From contig NZ_NMUO01000008.1 of NCBI RefSeq assembly GCF_002237365.1, forward strand, positions 1 to 64,000: a stretch of 64,000 bases of DNA, read 5' to 3'. Made by a program: the position numbers and the translations under genes. The notes under the pieces were generated by a model. It had not been told where the DNA came from. It searched no databases and saw only the letters and a program-made list of their open reading frames with translations. Below are positions 34,370 to 43,911 of this stretch, piece after piece. This DNA is from Zobellella denitrificans. GTDB lineage: Bacteria; Pseudomonadota; Gammaproteobacteria; Enterobacterales; Aeromonadaceae. Numbering within the stretch: the first letter of the stretch is position 1; every line of letters starts with the position of its first letter.

Positions 34370-35901
34370 ATACAGAACAGATGGTAGATCTCTTCGTCAT
34401 TGGCGGTGGCATTAACGGTGCTGGCATTGCTCGTGACGCGGCAGGACGAGGCCTGTCGGTGATTCTGTGTGAGAAGGACGACCTGGCAGAGGGTACTTCA
34501 TCCCGCTCCGGCAAATTGGTGCACGGTGGCCTGCGTTACCTGGAATACTACGAGTTCCGTCTGGTTCGTGAGGCACTTATCGAGCGTGAGGTGTTACTGA
34601 ATTCTGCCAGCCACATTATCTGGCCGATGCGCTTCGTACTGCCACACAGCAAGCAGGATCGTCCTGCCTGGCTGGTGCGTTTGGGATTGTTCCTGTACGA
34701 CCACCTGGGGGGGCGCAAAAAACTGCCGGGTACCCGTACGCTTGACTTGCACCGTGATCCCGAGGGGGCGCCGATCAAGGATACTTACCCCCTGGGCTTC
34801 GAGTATTCCGACTGCTGGGTGGATGATGCCCGGCTGGTGATCCTGAATGCATTGGATGCGGCACAACGGGGAGCGCAGGTGTTGACCCGGACCAGTTGTG
34901 TCTCGGCTCGCAGGGACAGAGGTTCCTGGCTGGTGACGACCCGCAACGAGGTCACCGGTGAACAACAGCAGGTGCGTGCCAAGGTATTGGTGAATGCCGC
35001 AGGTCCCTGGGTCCGGCACGTGATTGATGATGTGGCCGGGGCCAGGAGCAACCGGAATATTCGCTTGGTAAAAGGTTCCCATATTATCGTGCCTAAATTC
35101 TGGCAGGGTCAGCAGGCCTATCTGTTCCAGAACCACGACAAGCGCGTGATCTTCATCAATCCCTATGAGGGAGATAAGGCGCTGATCGGCACCACGGATA
35201 TTCCGTACGAGGGTCGGGTTGAGGAGGTGGCTGCAGACGAGAGTGAAATCGAATACCTGCTGGCGGCGGTTAATCGCTACTTCAAGGAGCAATTGCGTCG
35301 CGAGGATGTGATCGAGACCTTTTCCGGAGTACGGCCACTGTTTGATGACGGCCAAGGGAACCCATCGGCAGTTACCCGCGATTACGTTTTTGATCTCGAC
35401 GAGACCGAGGGGGCGGCGCTGTTGAATGTCTTTGGCGGCAAGATCACGACTTTCCGCAAACTTTCCGAACACGCACTGCAGCGTATCGCCAAACTGTTCC
35501 CGAGCATGGGGCCGGATTGGACCCGCTCGGCAACGCTTCCGGGGGGCGACATTCCTGATGCGGATTATGTGCAATTTCTCGACAGTCTGCGCCAGAAATA
35601 TGCCTGGCTTCCGCGTAGCCTGCTGGACCACTATGGCCGTCTCTATGGCACCATCACCGGACAGATCATCGGTCAGGTACAATCACTGAAGGGACTCGGC
35701 CAGCACTTCGGGGCCAACCTGTATGAAGCCGAAGTGCGCTATCTGGTGGAGAACGAGTGGGCGCAGACTGCAGATGACATACTGTCGCGGCGGACCAAGG
35801 AAGGGTTGCGTTTGAATGACGAGGAGAAGGCAAAATTAGAAGCCTGGCTGTTTGATCACTATCCATTCAAGGCTGAAGTGAGTCTGTCGGCGGTATCCTG
35901 A
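34366..35901 (+). CDS. eryB: Erythritol-4-phosphate dehydrogenase
   Basis: A 511-residue GlpD-like flavoprotein. The FAD motif is DLFVIGGGINGAGIARDAAGRG with EGTSSRSGKLVHGGLRYLEYYEFRLV following (read in parts), NAAGPWVRHV near residue 205 and FGGKITTFRKL near residue 355. It oxidises L-erythritol 4-phosphate to D-erythrulose 1-phosphate, passing electrons to the quinone pool at the membrane. It is translationally coupled to eryA (ATGA) with AAAGGAGC upstream. The direct placement between eryA and eryC is the reason for preferring EryB over a glycerol-phosphate enzyme. Confidence 0.87.
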   Translation: MNTEQMVDLFVIGGGINGAGIARDAAGRGLSVILCEKDDLAEGTSSRSGKLVHGGLRYLEYYEFRLVREALIEREVLLNSASHIIWPMRFVLPHSKQDRPAWLVRLGLFLYDHLGGRKKLPGTRTLDLHRDPEGAPIKDTYPLGFEYSDCWVDDARLVILNALDAAQRGAQVLTRTSCVSARRDRGSWLVTTRNEVTGEQQQVRAKVLVNAAGPWVRHVIDDVAGARSNRNIRLVKGSHIIVPKFWQGQQAYLFQNHDKRVIFINPYEGDKALIGTTDIPYEGRVEEVAADESEIEYLLAAVNRYFKEQLRREDVIETFSGVRPLFDDGQGNPSAVTRDYVFDLDETEGAALLNVFGGKITTFRKLSEHALQRIAKLFPSMGPDWTRSATLPGGDIPDADYVQFLDSLRQKYAWLPRSLLDHYGRLYGTITGQIIGQVQSLKGLGQHFGANLYEAEVRYLVENEWAQTADDILSRRTKEGLRLNDEEKAKLEAWLFDHYPFKAEVSLSAVS

Positions 35902-35920
35902 ATATAAAGAGGTAGATTGA

Positions 35921-36853
35921 ATGGCACTTACGTTAGGTCTTAACACCAACCCTTTGGTTAACCGTTTTGCAGACCCGGATGATTTGATTGACACCGTGGC
36001 CCATCAGATCAAGGTACGGGATCTGCAACTGACCCATGAGTTCATCAACCCCAGCTGGCCTGCATCTGTCATCAGGCGCCTGACAAGGCAGATGAAGTCG
36101 GCGCTGGATCGTACCGGTGTCAGAGTCACGTCGGGAATGACCGGCCCTTATGGTCGACTGAATCACTTTGGTCACCCTGACGCTGATGTCCGGCGTTACT
36201 ATATGGACTGGTTCAAAACCTTCGCCGATATTACCGCCGATCTCGGCGGCAAGGCGGTCGGTACCCAGTTCGCAATTATGACGTATCGGGACTTTGATGA
36301 TCCGGTGCGCCGTGAGGCGCTGATCCGGATCGCGATCGATTGCTGGTCCGAAGTGGCCGAACATGCAAAAGCGGCGGGGTTGGAGTATGTCTTCTGGGAG
36401 CCGATGAGCATTGGCCGAGAGTTCGGCGAGACGATCGAGAGCAGTATGGCTCTGCAACAGCGTCTGAACGATGCTAACATGGCAATTCCCATGTGGATGA
36501 TGGCGGATATCGATCACGGTGATGTGATGTCCGAGAACCCGGATGATTACGATCCCTATGCCTGGGCTCGGGCCGTACCGCGCGTATCTCCGATTATTCA
36601 CATCAAGCAGAGCCTCATGGACAAGGGAGGGCATCGCCCCTTCATCGCCGAATACAATGCCAATGGCCGGATTCAACCAAAGCCTCTGCTCGAAGCGCTG
36701 GAACGGGGCGGTGCAGTGGATAACGAGATCTGTCTTGAATTGAGTTTCAAAGAGCGTGAGCCGACAGACCGCCAGGTTGTGGCGCATATTGCGGAGAGTG
36801 TGGCCTTTTGGGCTCCTTACCTGGATTCAGGTATAGACAGGCTTAACATTTAA
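35921..36853 (+). CDS. eryC: Erythrulose-1-phosphate epimerase EryC
   Basis: A 310-residue TIM-barrel protein of the sugar phosphate isomerase/epimerase (AP2Ec) superfamily, matching EryC in length and motifs. Likely metal ligands are Glu in FWEPMSIGREF near residue 152, Asp in MADIDHGDV near residue 190, His in IIHIKQS near residue 226 and Glu in CLELSFKE near residue 270. In Brucella EryC epimerises D-erythrulose 1-phosphate to L-erythrulose 1-phosphate; it was earlier annotated as a dehydrogenase. It follows eryB by 19 bp. Confidence 0.9.
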   Translation: MALTLGLNTNPLVNRFADPDDLIDTVAHQIKVRDLQLTHEFINPSWPASVIRRLTRQMKSALDRTGVRVTSGMTGPYGRLNHFGHPDADVRRYYMDWFKTFADITADLGGKAVGTQFAIMTYRDFDDPVRREALIRIAIDCWSEVAEHAKAAGLEYVFWEPMSIGREFGETIESSMALQQRLNDANMAIPMWMMADIDHGDVMSENPDDYDPYAWARAVPRVSPIIHIKQSLMDKGGHRPFIAEYNANGRIQPKPLLEALERGGAVDNEICLELSFKEREPTDRQVVAHIAESVAFWAPYLDSGIDRLNI

Positions 36854-36882
36854 CGTTTTGGGCGGAAGTGGGTTGTGCCTTG

Positions 36883-36917
36883 ACCTTCATCTGTGTCAGC
36901 AGGTGAAGGTTTTTTTC
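36883..36917 (+). terminator. Intrinsic terminator inside the ery gene row
   Basis: An 11-bp stem (ACCTTCATCTG with CAGGTGAAGGT, one wobble) and 6-base loop is followed by seven T residues, 30 bp after eryC. It would end or attenuate the eryABC transcript before the alcohol dehydrogenase gene. Confidence 0.85.
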
Positions 36918-36952
36918 TGCTGCCCAGGAACGCATAGTCAAAGGAAAGAGCC

Positions 36953-38098
36953 TTGATCAGAAATTTTGGTTTTAGCACGGCGGCGGAGCTGTGCTTCGGT
37001 CGCGGAGAGGTAGCCACGCTGCCTGCCCGGGTCATGGTGCTTGGCAATCGCGTGCTGGTGGTACGGGGGCGTAATGCCGAGAGAACCGCGCCTGTCATAA
37101 CGGGGTTGGAAGAGGCTGGGCTGGTGCTGAGTACTTTCGTTGTCGAGCGGGAGCCGGATATCGATCTTATCGAAAAGGGAATAGAGCAGGGGCGTCGTCA
37201 CCGCGCCGAGCTGGTTTTGTCGATAGGTGGTGGTTCGGTGATCGATGCCGGCAAGGCGTTGGCGGCGATGATTCCAAGCCCTACCCCTCTGCTGGATCAC
37301 CTTGAGGTTGTCGGCAAGGGGTTGCCGCTCAATATTGAACCACTGCCATTGGTCGCCGTGCCCACCACCTCCGGCACCGGCGCCGAACTTACCCGTAACG
37401 CGGTGATCGATGTCCCTGAGCACTGCCGCAAAGTCAGTTTGCGAGATCGGCGCCTGCTGCCGAGGCTGGCGCTTGTGGATCCTGCCCTGACCGATAGTAC
37501 CCCGTATCGGGTGACCCTGGCATCCGGTCTTGACGCCATCACCCAAGTGATCGAGCCGTTTATTTGCAAGCATTCAAATCCGATGACCGACGTGCTCTGC
37601 CGAGACGCCATCCCTCGCGGACTCGCGGCGTTGCGCCGTTTGATGCAGAGCGAAGACGTCAGCGCGCGCGATGAGCTATCATGGGTCAGCGTGTGTGGCG
37701 GCATGGCGTTAGCGAATGCGGGTCTCGGAGTGGTTCATGGACTGGCCGGACCTATCGGCGGTATCAGCCATGCTCCGCACGGTGCTATCTGTGGTGTCCT
37801 GTTGCCTCATGGCTTGATGATGAATCTGAACAGGGCCAGAGATCCCGAAATCGTGAACCGTATCAACCAGGTCGTCGCATGGATATCGGCTGAATTCGGT
37901 TTCCGTACGGAAAGAGCCCTGAACGACTTTGATCTGTGGATCAAGGATTCGGGCCTCAAGGGGCTGGCCTCACTGGGCGTTACCCGTGCGGACAGGCTCG
38001 CCGCTGCTCACGCTGCCGCCAGTTCTTCATCGATGAAAGCGAATCCGGTCGCACTCACGGAGGCAGACCTGATCGAGCTGTTGGAGGCTGCAGTTTGA
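36953..38098 (+). CDS. Iron-containing alcohol dehydrogenase family protein
   Basis: A 381-residue group III (Fe-ADH) protein. The nucleotide-binding glycine-rich segment is LVLSIGGGSVIDAGKALAA near residue 85, PTTSGTGAELTRNAVI near residue 138 follows, and metal ligands include Asp in SGLDAITQVIEPF near residue 190 and His residues in VVHGLAGPIGGISHAPHGAIC near residue 265. It starts with TTG, preceded by AAGGA seven bases upstream. A terminator lies between eryC and this gene, yet it is followed by eryD, so it is probably part of the ery system. It may reduce or oxidise an aldehyde or polyol intermediate; substrate unknown. Confidence 0.8.
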   Translation: MIRNFGFSTAAELCFGRGEVATLPARVMVLGNRVLVVRGRNAERTAPVITGLEEAGLVLSTFVVEREPDIDLIEKGIEQGRRHRAELVLSIGGGSVIDAGKALAAMIPSPTPLLDHLEVVGKGLPLNIEPLPLVAVPTTSGTGAELTRNAVIDVPEHCRKVSLRDRRLLPRLALVDPALTDSTPYRVTLASGLDAITQVIEPFICKHSNPMTDVLCRDAIPRGLAALRRLMQSEDVSARDELSWVSVCGGMALANAGLGVVHGLAGPIGGISHAPHGAICGVLLPHGLMMNLNRARDPEIVNRINQVVAWISAEFGFRTERALNDFDLWIKDSGLKGLASLGVTRADRLAAAHAAASSSSMKANPVALTEADLIELLEAAV

Positions 38099-38174
38099 CC
38101 GGCCATTGCCCTTTAGCGGCAAAGCCAGAAACAGTCATGCATTGCCTTGGGGATAAATTGACAACGAGTACCAG

Positions 38175-39128
38175 ATGGAAAAATTAGATCTCAACCTTGA
38201 CAACGAAGAGTCTCTTGCCATTCGCGCCGCCTGGCTGCACTACGTGGGTGGTTTGACCCAGGCGGCTGTCGCGAAACGCCTGGGTCTGACTTCCGTGAAA
38301 ACACACCGTCTGATAGCCAGGGCGGTTGCGGATGGCGCAATCAAAGTGACGATCGATGGCGAAATTACCGAGTGCGTGGGTTTGGAAAATCAGCTTTTGC
38401 GGACTTATGGCCTCAGCTATTGTCAGGTTGCGCCGGATCTGGGGGAGGAGGGCATACCGCTACGTGCCCTAGGACAGGCGGGCGCAGGTTTTCTGCGGCA
38501 GCAACTGGCCAGCAGGAAGCCAATGACGATCGGCCTTTCGCTGGGGCGCTCATTGTCAGCCTCTATTTCTCATATGCCTCGAATGGAGGCCCACGATGTC
38601 CGTTTTGTCTCCCTTATCGGCGGACTTACGCGAGATTATGCGGTAAACCGGGATGACGTCCTTTACTGGATGTCGAGCAAGACCGGAGCGCCTGCCTACA
38701 TTATGCCCGTACCGTTGTTGGCAAATACGGTCGAAGACCGTGAAGTCCTGCTCTCTCAGAGAGGTGTTCGTGATGTGTTTGCCATGGCCGAACACGCCGA
38801 CGTCAAGCTGCTGGGTATAGGCACAGTGGATACGACAGCTCAGTTGGTTTCGTCTGGGACTATATCCCGTGAAGAAATCGAGGAGATTTCGGCAGCCGGT
38901 GGTGTTGGCGAGGCTGCGGGCCACTTTTTCGATAGGTCGGGAAACTTGCTGAATACCCGTCTGACGGCTCGCATTCTGTCGATTCCTTTCGCTACCAACC
39001 CAGAGGGGCAGGTGGTCGCGGTTGCGGGTGGTCCCGGAAAAATCGACGCCATTCGTGCAATACTGAAAAGCCGCATTCTGACGGGGCTGATCACGGATGA
39101 ACGCACGGCTCAGGCCCTGCTCGGCTAG
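38175..39128 (+). CDS. eryD: SorC family regulator of the erythritol genes
   Basis: A 317-residue SorC/DeoR-type regulator. Residues 12-60 form the helix-turn-helix (IRAAWLHYVGGLTQAAVAKRL then SVKTHRLIARA) and the rest is the sugar-binding fold with MTIGLSLGRSLSASISHM near residue 117 and VKLLGIGTVD near residue 212. In Brucella EryD, of this family, represses the ery operon and is released by erythritol. Here it lies downstream of eryABC and the Fe-ADH gene, keeping the Brucella order ABC-D apart from the inserted dehydrogenase. Ribosome-binding site is weak. Confidence 0.85.
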   Translation: MEKLDLNLDNEESLAIRAAWLHYVGGLTQAAVAKRLGLTSVKTHRLIARAVADGAIKVTIDGEITECVGLENQLLRTYGLSYCQVAPDLGEEGIPLRALGQAGAGFLRQQLASRKPMTIGLSLGRSLSASISHMPRMEAHDVRFVSLIGGLTRDYAVNRDDVLYWMSSKTGAPAYIMPVPLLANTVEDREVLLSQRGVRDVFAMAEHADVKLLGIGTVDTTAQLVSSGTISREEIEEISAAGGVGEAAGHFFDRSGNLLNTRLTARILSIPFATNPEGQVVAVAGGPGKIDAIRAILKSRILTGLITDERTAQALLG

Positions 39129-39210
39129 CGCCGACTCTGAATGAATATTCCGGCATAACCAGGTGCTGACCATTTGGTCTTCGCTCTCCGATATCACCAG
39201 GGGTGAATAA

Positions 39211-39243
39211 CGACCTTGCCGGAAGTGAAGGCCGGCAAGGTCG
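39211..39243. terminator. Hairpin between convergent eryD and transaldolase genes
   Basis: A perfect 12-bp stem CGACCTTGCCGG/CCGGCAAGGTCG with a 9-base loop. No long T tract, so termination may be partial or bidirectional. Confidence 0.6.
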
Positions 39244-39258
39244 GACCGACGCCTCGGA

Positions 39259-39912
39259 TCAGATAATTGTCTGTCCGGTTTGTGCCCAGTCTCGCTCGAA
39301 CTGAGCCAGTCCCTTGTCCGTCAGGACATGATTGACCAGATTGCGAATGACATCAGGCGGAATGGTGGCGACATCGGCGCCGGCAATAGCGGCATCCTTG
39401 ACGTGATTGGCACTGCGTACGGAGGCGGCAAGTATCTCGGTATTGAAACCATAGTTGTCGTAGATGGCGCGGATCTCGCGAATAAGCTCCATACCATCGA
39501 TATTGAGGTCATCCAGACGTCCCAGGAACGGGGAGATATAGGTTGCGCCTGCTTTAGCGGCCAGCAACGCCTGGTTTGCCGAGAAGCATAGGGTGACATT
39601 GGTTTTGATACCCTTCTGGCTGAAGTGACGACATGCCTTGAGCCCGTTCAGTGTCAGCGGAAGTTTGATCACGATGTTGCTTGCAATTCGCGCCAGATGT
39701 TCACCTTCGGCGATCATGTTTTCATAGTCCATCGAGGCGACTTCAGCCGATACCGGGCCCTCTATCAGATCGCAGATTTCTGCGATAACTTCGAGGAAAT
39801 TTCGGCCTGACTTGGCAATCAACGAGGGATTGGTCGTAACCCCGTCCAACAGACCATAGCTGTTGAGTTCTTCGATGTCTTTTACGATTGCGGTATCAAC
39901 AAAGAATTTCAT
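39259..39912 (-). CDS. Small transaldolase / fructose-6-phosphate aldolase family protein
   Basis: A 217-residue TalC/FSA-type protein with the family opening [22 protein letters not shown] near residue 26, the Schiff-base lysine in NIVIKLPLT near residue 83, and [10 protein letters not shown] near residue 128. The short class acts either as transaldolase or as fructose-6-phosphate aldolase. Its gene follows tkt by 12 bp in the same direction, so it most likely helps move erythrose 4-phosphate through the pentose phosphate pathway, which favours the transaldolase activity. AAGGAG precedes the ATG. Confidence 0.85.
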   Translation of the reverse strand: MKFFVDTAIVKDIEELNSYGLLDGVTTNPSLIAKSGRNFLEVIAEICDLIEGPVSAEVASMDYENMIAEGEHLARIASNIVIKLPLTLNGLKACRHFSQKGIKTNVTLCFSANQALLAAKAGATYISPFLGRLDDLNIDGMELIREIRAIYDNYGFNTEILAASVRSANHVKDAAIAGADVATIPPDVIRNLVNHVLTDKGLAQFERDWAQTGQTII

Positions 39913-39924
39913 GTTTTCTCCTTA

Positions 39925-41943
39925 TCAGTTAGTCAGCAGGGCCTTGGCGCGGGCGATGATAGCCTCGCCGGTGATGTTGAACTTTTGGTACAGTATGTCG
40001 GCGGGTGCTGAAGCACCGAAACCGTTCATGCCGATAACGTCTTCTTCGCTGGCAACGTATCTTGTCCAGCCAAACTTGCCGGCCGCCTCGACTGCGATGC
40101 GCGGGGCCTTTCCGAGTATCTCGTCGCGATACGCTTTTGGCTGCTGTTCGAACAGGTCCCAGCAAGGCATGGATACAACGGTGACACCGACACCCTGCGC
40201 CTGCAGGGCTGCAGCAGCTTCAACAGCCAGTGCCACTTCGGTTCCGGTTGCCAGCAGGGTCAGATCTCTGTGCTGGCCGCACTGGCGGATGATGTAGGCA
40301 CCGCGTGCGCTAAGGTTTTCATCTGTGACCTCGGTACGCAGTTGAGGCACGTCCTGCCGCGATAGTGCCATTAAGGAAGGTGTTGTACGGCTGCGAATCG
40401 CGATGTCCCAGCATTCAAGGGCCTCGACTGCATCCGCGGGACGAAAGGTGTGAAGGTTAGGCATAGCGCGCAGTGAGGCGAGATGTTCGACCGGCTGGTG
40501 GGTCGGACCGTCTTCACCCAGCCCTATGCTATCGTGTGTCATTACGTAGATGGTGCCTATACCCATCAGCGCCGAGAGACGAATGGCGTTGCGGGCATAG
40601 TCGGAGAACACCAGAAAGGTTCCGCCGTACGGGATAAAGCCGCCGTGTACCGACAGGCCGTTCATCGCTGCCGCCATGCCGAACTCACGCACGCCGTACC
40701 CGATATACCGCCCCGGCCGTTCTTTGGTGTATTGGCTGTCAACCGCGTTAACACGTGTCAGGTTGGAGCCGGTCAGGTCGGCGGAACCACCGATGAGTTC
40801 GGGCAGGGCAGGGGCGAGAGCTTCCAGTGCCAACTGACTGGCTTTGCGGGTAGCTATCTTCTTTGGCTGTTGGAACAGGGCATGGCGTGCCAGCTTCAGG
40901 GCCGTGGCGTACTCCTGCGGCAGCTCTGCCTTTAACCGGCGATTGAACTCGGTTGCCACATCCTCGGGCCGACACGCCAGTCGGCTCTCCCATTGTGTTC
41001 GTGCTTCGCTGCCGCGTTTGCCGATATCCAGCCACTGCTGGCGCAATGATGGCGGGATGACGAAGGGCTCCGCAGACCAGCCAAGCGCCGTCTTGGCCAG
41101 GGCTGCTTCCTCGGTACCTAACGGAGAACCGTGGGATGAAGCCGAGCCTGCCTTGTTGGGGGAGCCGAAGCCGATCACTGTTTTCAGCGAGATAATAGAA
41201 GGCTTGTCCGTTTCTGCTTTTGCAGCCTGGATCGCCATATCGATCGCTACGGGATCATGGCCGTCACACCGATGTACATGCCAGCCGCAGCTTGTGAAAC
41301 GTCCCAGAACATCCTCAGAAAAGGAGACAGAGGTGGGGCCGTCTATCGTAATTTCGTTATCATCGTAAAGCACGATCAGCTTGCCCAGGCCCAGGTGACC
41401 GGCGAGGCTGGCCGCTTCTTGACCGATCCCTTCCTGTAAACATCCGTCACCGAGGAACACGTAAGTGTGGTGATCGACGAGATCGTCACCGAACTCGCTC
41501 GCCAGTCTTCTCTCGGCGATGGCCATGCCGACGGCTCCGGCAAAGCCCTGCCCGAGGGGGCCCGTTGTTGTTTCTACCCCCGGGGTGTGCCCATATTCAG
41601 GGTGACCAGCAGTGATGGAACCCCACTGCCTGAAGTTGCGCAGCTGCTCCTGCGTCATGGCTTCGTAACCTGTTAAATGTAACAGGCTATATAACAGCAT
41701 GGAGGCATGGCCATTGGATAGCACAAAACGGTCCCGGTCCGGCCAGTCAGGCTGGCTGGCGTCAAACTTCAGATGTTTGCGGAAAAGCACAGTTGCCGCG
41801 TCCGCCATCCCCATGGGCGCCCCCGGATGACCAGAATTCGCGGCCTCTACCGCATCAATAGAGAGTGCACGTATGCAGTTGGCGAGAGAGAAATTCTCCG
41901 GATCCAGCTTTGCTTTGGCTTCAACTGTCTCTGAAAGTATCAT
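39925..41943 (-). CDS. tkt: Transketolase
   Basis: A 672-residue full-length transketolase (E. coli TktA 663). The thiamine-diphosphate motif is [34 protein letters not shown] near residue 155 (read in parts), with TTTGPLGQG near residue 113 and catalytic histidines in the usual places (SGHPGAPMG near residue 38). Residues after about 355 form the pyrimidine-binding and C-terminal domains, with [15 protein letters not shown]. It interconverts ketose and aldose phosphates, using erythrose 4-phosphate. Its placement beside the ery genes and the small transaldolase suggests a pathway-dedicated copy; a chromosomal housekeeping copy would be expected elsewhere. Confidence 0.93.
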   Translation of the reverse strand: MILSETVEAKAKLDPENFSLANCIRALSIDAVEAANSGHPGAPMGMADAATVLFRKHLKFDASQPDWPDRDRFVLSNGHASMLLYSLLHLTGYEAMTQEQLRNFRQWGSITAGHPEYGHTPGVETTTGPLGQGFAGAVGMAIAERRLASEFGDDLVDHHTYVFLGDGCLQEGIGQEAASLAGHLGLGKLIVLYDDNEITIDGPTSVSFSEDVLGRFTSCGWHVHRCDGHDPVAIDMAIQAAKAETDKPSIISLKTVIGFGSPNKAGSASSHGSPLGTEEAALAKTALGWSAEPFVIPPSLRQQWLDIGKRGSEARTQWESRLACRPEDVATEFNRRLKAELPQEYATALKLARHALFQQPKKIATRKASQLALEALAPALPELIGGSADLTGSNLTRVNAVDSQYTKERPGRYIGYGVREFGMAAAMNGLSVHGGFIPYGGTFLVFSDYARNAIRLSALMGIGTIYVMTHDSIGLGEDGPTHQPVEHLASLRAMPNLHTFRPADAVEALECWDIAIRSRTTPSLMALSRQDVPQLRTEVTDENLSARGAYIIRQCGQHRDLTLLATGTEVALAVEAAAALQAQGVGVTVVSMPCWDLFEQQPKAYRDEILGKAPRIAVEAAGKFGWTRYVASEEDVIGMNGFGASAPADILYQKFNITGEAIIARAKALLTN

Positions 41944-41945
41944 GG

Positions 41946-42017
41946 TTTGTTATCCTATAAGTGATTTGTTAGGAAGTCGGCGTACAATATAACATCAAAA
42001 CATAACAAAATAACAAT
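41946..42017. promoter_or_regulatory. Cluster of TTTGTTA/TAACAA half-sites
   Basis: Between divergent tkt and deoR, TTTGTTA occurs at 41946-41952 and 41965-41971, and its reverse complement TAACA(AA) at 41990, 42003 and 42011. The pattern of opposed repeats fits DeoR-type operators, which bind several half-sites, and probably lets the adjacent DeoR protein control both tkt-tal and its own operon. Confidence 0.5.
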
Positions 42018-42095
42018 CCTAGCATTGAAAATGTTTCAATTAATGTTAATAATACACTTGCAGCGTTGCCTGACGGGTTCAGGCAGGAGAGTCCG

Positions 42096-42860
42096 ATGAA
42101 GAGGGAAGAGCGTAAACAGCTGATCATGGAACTCTTGGGAGACAAGGGGGGGGTGGAGGTTGAAGACCTCTCACAACGCTTCTTCGTGTCGAAGATGACC
42201 ATTCATCGTGATCTGGATGAGCTGGAACGGGAAGGCGTGTTACGCAAGGTGCGTGGTGGGGCTACGATCGAAGCGGGTATGCAGTTCGAGAGTGATTTCC
42301 GATTCCGAGAGCGGCAGGGAAGTGAGGATAAGGAGTTGATTGCACGTAAGGCCCTGGAGCAGATCGAGCCTGGGATGACCGTCATGATCAACGATGGCTC
42401 CATGGCTGCCGTGTTGGGATCCATGCTGCCTGAGAAGAGACCGCTTACGGTGATCACCAACAATGCTGCCATCCTGGACTGCTTACGTCATGAGAGTGGG
42501 ATCAGCTTGATCGCGTTGGGAGGGTGTTACTCGGCCAAGTTCAATGGATACTTTGGCGTTCTGACGGAGCAAAACCTGGCCAGTTTGCGAGCCGATATTG
42601 CCTTCCTATCCACCCCTGCGGTATCAGGCAACAAGGCATTTCATATGGATGGAGAAGTGGTAAGAGCCAAGAGAGCAATGCTTAAGGGGGCTGCGAAGTC
42701 TTGTTTGATGGTTCACCACGGGCGTTTCGACAGGGTCGCTCTGCACTTGCTCGCCGACCTTGAGGAGTTTGACACTATCATCACCGATCAGTTGCCCGAC
42801 CAGAAGGTATGCGGCGAGCTGGACAGAGGTGGTATCAAACTGACAGTAGCAAATCACTAG
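42096..42860 (+). CDS. DeoR family transcriptional regulator (tkt/tpi region)
   Basis: A 254-residue DeoR-type protein. Residues 1-60 are the helix-turn-helix (RKQLIMELLGDKGGVEVEDLSQR then SKMTIHRDLDELEREGVL), followed by RKVRGGATIE and the effector domain, with MINDGSMAAVLG near residue 110 and LIALGGCYSAKFNGYFG near residue 145. It is divergent from tkt and eleven bases before the triosephosphate-isomerase gene. A similar regulator is found with the tpiB-rpiB genes of erythritol loci in alphaproteobacteria. It probably senses a tetrulose phosphate. AGGAGA precedes the ATG. Confidence 0.84.
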   Translation: MKREERKQLIMELLGDKGGVEVEDLSQRFFVSKMTIHRDLDELEREGVLRKVRGGATIEAGMQFESDFRFRERQGSEDKELIARKALEQIEPGMTVMINDGSMAAVLGSMLPEKRPLTVITNNAAILDCLRHESGISLIALGGCYSAKFNGYFGVLTEQNLASLRADIAFLSTPAVSGNKAFHMDGEVVRAKRAMLKGAAKSCLMVHHGRFDRVALHLLADLEEFDTIITDQLPDQKVCGELDRGGIKLTVANH

Positions 42861-42870
42861 GATGCGACAA

Positions 42871-43641
42871 ATGGCAACACAAGCAGATTTTTGGATTGGT
42901 ACGAGCTGGAAGATGAACAAGACTCTGGCTGAGGCCCTGCGCTTCGCCGAGGGACTGAAGGAAACCGAGTCGGATGCCGATCCGCGTATCCAGCGCTTTG
43001 TGATCCCGCCCTTCACCGCCGCGCGCGAGGTAAAGGCGGCACTGGCCGGTACGCGGGTGAAGGTAGGAGCTCAGAATATGCACTGGGCTGACACTGGTGC
43101 CTGGACGGGTGAGATTTCTCCCTTGATGCTGAAAGACTGCGGTCTCGATATCATCGAACTGGGTCACTCGGAGCGTCGTGAACATTTCGGAGAGACCGAT
43201 CATACCGTTGGTCTGAAAACAGAGGCTGCGGTGCGGCATGGTTTTATTCCCTTGATCTGCATCGGAGAGACCCTGCGGGACCGCGAGAACGGCCAGGCTG
43301 CGACGGTGCTGGAAGCCCAGGTGCGTGGCGCGCTTCAGTATCTGGATGAGATGCAGAAATCAGCTCCCATTCTGCTGGCTTACGAACCGGTATGGGCTAT
43401 TGGCGAGGGTGGAATTCCAGCCACCCCTGGTTATGCGGACGAACGTCAGGCGGAAATCATCCAGGTGGCAGAGGCCGTGCTTGGTCGGCGGGTTCCCTGT
43501 TTATATGGAGGTTCGGTGAACTCGGATAATTGCGAAGAGTTGATCCGTTGCCCGCATATAGATGGTCTTTTCATTGGACGCTCCGCATGGCAAGTAGAGG
43601 GATTTCTAAATATTTTGAGAAAGTGTTCGGCATTTATTTAA
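42871..43641 (+). CDS. eryH: Triosephosphate-isomerase-like L-erythrulose-1-phosphate isomerase
   Basis: A 256-residue TIM-fold protein. Catalytic residues of the family are present: Lys in WIGTSWKMNKT near residue 14, His in ELGHSERRE near residue 95, and Glu in AYEPVWAIGEG near residue 168, with the phosphate loop YGGSVNSDN near residue 210. In Brucella and Sinorhizobium, TpiB/EryH converts L-erythrulose 1-phosphate to D-erythrulose 4-phosphate. The position between a DeoR gene and an RpiB gene in an ery block is why that role is preferred over housekeeping triosephosphate isomerase. The start at 42871 has better spacing to AGG than the ATG at 42862. Confidence 0.82.
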   Translation: MATQADFWIGTSWKMNKTLAEALRFAEGLKETESDADPRIQRFVIPPFTAAREVKAALAGTRVKVGAQNMHWADTGAWTGEISPLMLKDCGLDIIELGHSERREHFGETDHTVGLKTEAAVRHGFIPLICIGETLRDRENGQAATVLEAQVRGALQYLDEMQKSAPILLAYEPVWAIGEGGIPATPGYADERQAEIIQVAEAVLGRRVPCLYGGSVNSDNCEELIRCPHIDGLFIGRSAWQVEGFLNILRKCSAFI

Positions 43642-43911
43642 CTTCCTGTACTGAATGGTTAGTTGTGGAGGCCTTGGTTTGGCCTATTGAGTGTGCTATT
43701 TGTAAAAAATGATTTCAAAAAATTTTTACCATAGTCACACAGTAATTGAGCTGTCGTTGGCGACTTGTGTTAAGTGATAGTAATGTCTCGGTGAACGTTG
43801 AGTTGAATATCCTATATATACATTTGCAATGTGCCCATTGAAAATTAATGTGATAGTGCTCGAGTAATATCTATCTGTTGTTAATGTCTTAACAAATCAA
43901 GGAGTCTTGAT
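43642..43911. other. AT-rich gap between eryH and eryI
   Basis: A 270-bp AT-rich stretch without a gene. It contains TGTAAAAAATGATTTCA at 43701-43717, similar to the motif at the eryA and ABC promoters, and a TATATATA-like box near 43812-43819, so eryI may have its own promoter. Confidence 0.45.
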
